Shown here: positions 5,441-7,353 of the stretch, piece after piece | Numbering within the stretch: the stretch's first letter is position 1 | How the letters are laid out: each line of letters starts with the position of its first letter | Origin: Bacteroides sp. | Lineage (GTDB): Bacteria; Bacteroidota; Bacteroidia; Bacteroidales; Bacteroidaceae | Length of the DNA: 7,353 nt | Reading direction: 5' to 3' | Assembly (NCBI GenBank): GCA_019412865.1 | Contig: DXOJ01000727.1 | Location: 1-7,353 of the forward strand | Position numbers and translations under genes: made by a program | The notes under the pieces: model-generated | What the model saw: only the letters and a program-made list of their open reading frames with translations | Told to the model about the DNA's origin: nothing | The model's database searches: none

Positions 5441-6163
5441 TCAACGACTATATATCCACTCTTTCTGAATATATTTCTCTTCCCGGAGCTGATTAACAGC
5501 CTCTATTTCCTTCCCGGTAAAAGCACTGACAGATTGGGAATCACTGAAATACTGAAAAGCCTTCTCTTTAAAATCAGTTACAGTTCCCTCCGATAAATGA
5601 CTCCGAATATTGGTTACCTCACTCCGAACGGAAGGAACGGCATATACTGACGATAAGGTTTCATCATCAACCATCGGTTCCGGATTCAAAGCTTTATGCA
5701 ATGCTGCCAGATCCGTATCATACAATAAAGTGCAATGATACAACACCCGATTCTTATGCAAGCATTGCGCACTTCCTGAAATTTTCAATCCATTCAGATA
5801 AATTCCCAATCGTTCATCTCCTTTTACCATCAGACCTATAGAGTTCAGGAAATCCAATGTCCGTTGCAAGTACGTAACAAATTCCGGCAATCGGGGAGCC
5901 GTTTCTATAAAAGTCAGATTGACATTACCCAAATCATGATACACCGCTCCCCCACCCGAAAAACGACGGGCAATATGTACTCGTTCCTGTTCCGCCCATT
6001 TCTTATCGACTTCCGACCGCAACCGCTGATGCTTACCTATTACCACAGAAGGAGTATCCTGCCAAAGCATGAAAATATCTTCATTTACCTGCTTCAACAG
6101 ATATTCTTCTGCTGCCAAGTGAAAGTAAATATCAGTAAACGGACTATAGATACATCGAATCAT
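5441..6163 (-). CDS. lplA: Lipoate-protein ligase A, catalytic domain only
   Basis: Joins lipoate, activated as lipoyl-AMP, to the target lysine of lipoyl domains in the cytosol; here the E2 encoded next door is the obvious substrate. Its 240 residues cover the ligase/transferase catalytic domain. Visible motifs are SVVIGKHQ (39-46), the glycine-rich lipoate-binding RRFSGGGAVYHDLGN (66-80), NVNLTF (80-85) and GLKISGSAQ (125-133) with the catalytic lysine K127. The end, KYIQKEWIYSR, resembles the KY...EW tail of the family. The C-terminal accessory domain of the roughly 340-residue E. coli enzyme is absent, as in two-part or short ligases. An octanoyl-transfer role cannot be excluded from sequence, but the GLKISGSAQ lysine motif favours LplA. 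The ATG at 6163 gives a standard N-terminus and lies 19 bp after the lpdA stop, so the two genes are co-transcribed. Confidence 0.9.
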   Translation of the reverse strand: MIRCIYSPFTDIYFHLAAEEYLLKQVNEDIFMLWQDTPSVVIGKHQRLRSEVDKKWAEQERVHIARRFSGGGAVYHDLGNVNLTFIETAPRLPEFVTYLQRTLDFLNSIGLMVKGDERLGIYLNGLKISGSAQCLHKNRVLYHCTLLYDTDLAALHKALNPEPMVDDETLSSVYAVPSVRSEVTNIRSHLSEGTVTDFKEKAFQYFSDSQSVSAFTGKEIEAVNQLREEKYIQKEWIYSR

Positions 6164-6182
6164 AGATCAAGCGGAATAAGAG

Positions 6183-7353
6183 TTAAAACATAATTTCGTG
6201 ATAAATCTCTCCGACCGTAGGATGCGGAAACACAGTCTTCTGGAATTCCTCCACCGTGTACCCTCTCTGAATAGCAATACCTGCTATCACAATAAGTTCT
6301 GATGCCGGATTTCCCAACATGTGACAACCGATAATCCTCCCGTCTTCATCCTGGATCAGCTTACAGAGTCCGTTTCCCTGTTCATTCTCCGCAACGAACC
6401 GTCCGGAATAAGCCATCGGTAATTTTGAAACACGGTAAGAAACTCCTGATTTTACCAGTTCTTCTTCCGTCTTTCCCACTCCCGCCACTTCAGGGTTGGT
6501 ATAAACGACTCCCGGAACACAATCGTAATTCATCCGGTCTTCCACTCCTAAAATATGATTGATAGCGACTTCCGCTTCACGGATAGCGGTATGCGCCAAT
6601 AAAGAATAGCCTGTAATATCACCACACGCATATACACGAGGATGCGAAGTCAACAGATGTTCGTCTACTTTCACTCCATTCCGATGCAGTTCTATATTCA
6701 GCTTGTCCAGTCCTACCTTGGATAGATTTGCCTTACGTCCTACACTAAGCAAGATCTTCTCCGCTTCAATAGTAGACGTCTTGCCTTCTTTTTCTATCAC
6801 AACTCCATGAGGATTTACTTCCACCACTTTCGTATTCAAATAGAAAGTGACTCCACGTTTGGCATATTCGGCACGAAGCATACCGCTGGTTTCCTTATCC
6901 ATCGCTCCCAGAATCTCCGGCATCATTTCTACCACATGCACTTTCACACCCATACTGTTGAAGAAAGAAGCAAACTCCATCCCGATCACCCCGCCGCCAA
7001 TAATGACCAGCGTCTTTGGAAGTTCCTTTATTTCCAATGCCTCCTTGGAAGTCCAATAACTGATTTCTGACAGTCCCGGTATAGGAGGAATCACTGTATC
7101 AGAGCCGGTACATACCAGCAAATATTTCACGGAATAGGTTTCTCCATCACAAATGATTTGTATTTTCCCATCTTTTTCTCCTTCTATCAGAGCTTCCTTT
7201 TCTACAATAGTCACTCCGTAAGAACTCACAGTCATCTTCACACCGCCCGTCAACATTTTTACTGTTTTATCTTTACGGCTCATAATCTTGGATAAATCGA
7301 ACGAAGGAGATTCGGCAGAAATGCCATATTTGGAAGCACTCTTGATGCTATCC
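6183..7353 (-). CDS. lpdA: Dihydrolipoyl dehydrogenase (E3), N-terminus outside window
   Basis: FAD enzyme that reoxidises the dihydrolipoyl arm of E2 and reduces NAD+. The frame stays open to the window edge, so 389 residues are visible. About 60 are missing, including the FAD-binding GxGxxG and the redox-active CxxxxC disulfide. An internal ATG at 7283 is not the true start, because the upstream codons (DSIKSASKYG...) continue the protein. Visible residues, counted from the edge, show the NAD-binding GGGVIGMEFASFF (119-131) with the acidic strand end VVEMM (141-145), which favours NAD over NADP. They also show the second FAD motif ACGDITGYSLLAHTA (242-256) and the C-terminal interface domain with YTNPEVAGVG (284-293). 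FPHPTVGE (375-382) contains the catalytic H377/E382 pair. It is the most upstream cluster gene seen, so the operon promoter is outside or farther right. Identification is firm; association with this complex rests on linkage. Confidence 0.94.
   Translation of the reverse strand, partial: DSIKSASKYGISAESPSFDLSKIMSRKDKTVKMLTGGVKMTVSSYGVTIVEKEALIEGEKDGKIQIICDGETYSVKYLLVCTGSDTVIPPIPGLSEISYWTSKEALEIKELPKTLVIIGGGVIGMEFASFFNSMGVKVHVVEMMPEILGAMDKETSGMLRAEYAKRGVTFYLNTKVVEVNPHGVVIEKEGKTSTIEAEKILLSVGRKANLSKVGLDKLNIELHRNGVKVDEHLLTSHPRVYACGDITGYSLLAHTAIREAEVAINHILGVEDRMNYDCVPGVVYTNPEVAGVGKTEEELVKSGVSYRVSKLPMAYSGRFVAENEQGNGLCKLIQDEDGRIIGCHMLGNPASELIVIAGIAIQRGYTVEEFQKTVFPHPTVGEIYHEIMF

Noticed and set aside
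7281..7283. ATG as the start of lpdA
   Set aside because: The frame is open and protein-like up to the window edge, and a start here would remove the FAD-binding and disulfide region that E3 requires.
1..7353. Mobile element, tRNA, rRNA or phage genes
   Set aside because: No transposase, integrase, terminal repeat or structural RNA signature was seen; all genes are housekeeping or metabolic with similar composition.

Overview
The window looks like chromosomal DNA of a gut Bacteroidales, most likely Bacteroides. The reasons are moderate-to-low GC with AT-rich intergenic DNA, start codons without Shine-Dalgarno sequences, two copies of the Bacteroides-type -7 box TATCTTTG (TAnnTTTG), and protein sequences of Bacteroidetes character, notably an E1 alpha/beta fusion. 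Genus and species are inferred from recognition, not from a database search.

Layout. Positions 1-325 hold no gene. They carry a plausible prmA promoter, a -7-like box facing left toward a gene outside the window, a perfect 18-bp palindrome and an imperfect hairpin. prmA (326-1192, +) encodes the ribosomal protein L11 methyltransferase. The convergent gap 1193-1368 carries a bidirectional terminator-like structure built from four 13-bp repeat units spaced exactly 22 bp apart. The rest of the window is one minus-strand gene cluster. In transcription order it is lpdA (E3, cut by the right edge), lplA (lipoate-protein ligase), E2 (lipoyl acyltransferase), a fused E1 alpha/beta, and a long-chain flavodoxin.

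How the genes fit together. E1, E2 and E3 are the three components of a thiamine-diphosphate 2-oxoacid dehydrogenase complex. E1 decarboxylates the 2-oxoacid and acylates the lipoyl arm of E2. E2 passes the acyl group to CoA. E3 reoxidises the lipoyl arm with NAD+. LplA can charge the E2 lipoyl domain. The E1 loop RIGSHSNSD closely matches the RIGHHSTSD loop of branched-chain 2-oxoacid dehydrogenases, so a branched-chain substrate is favoured over pyruvate. That would suit an organism rich in iso/anteiso fatty acids, but the substrate is inferred. Flavodoxin at the 3' end, 12 bp after E1, is an unexpected partner for an NAD-linked complex, and its phosphate-binding loop departs from the flavodoxin consensus.

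Annotation cautions. The longest open frames of E1 and flavodoxin begin at TTG and GTG codons, but internal ATG starts (3924 and 1875) are better supported. The lpdA frame stays open to base 7353, so the gene is a partial one and its first ATG in the window is not its start. No wholly new system is evident. The most interesting signals are the 22-bp-periodic terminator region, the atypical flavodoxin and the composition of the dehydrogenase operon.
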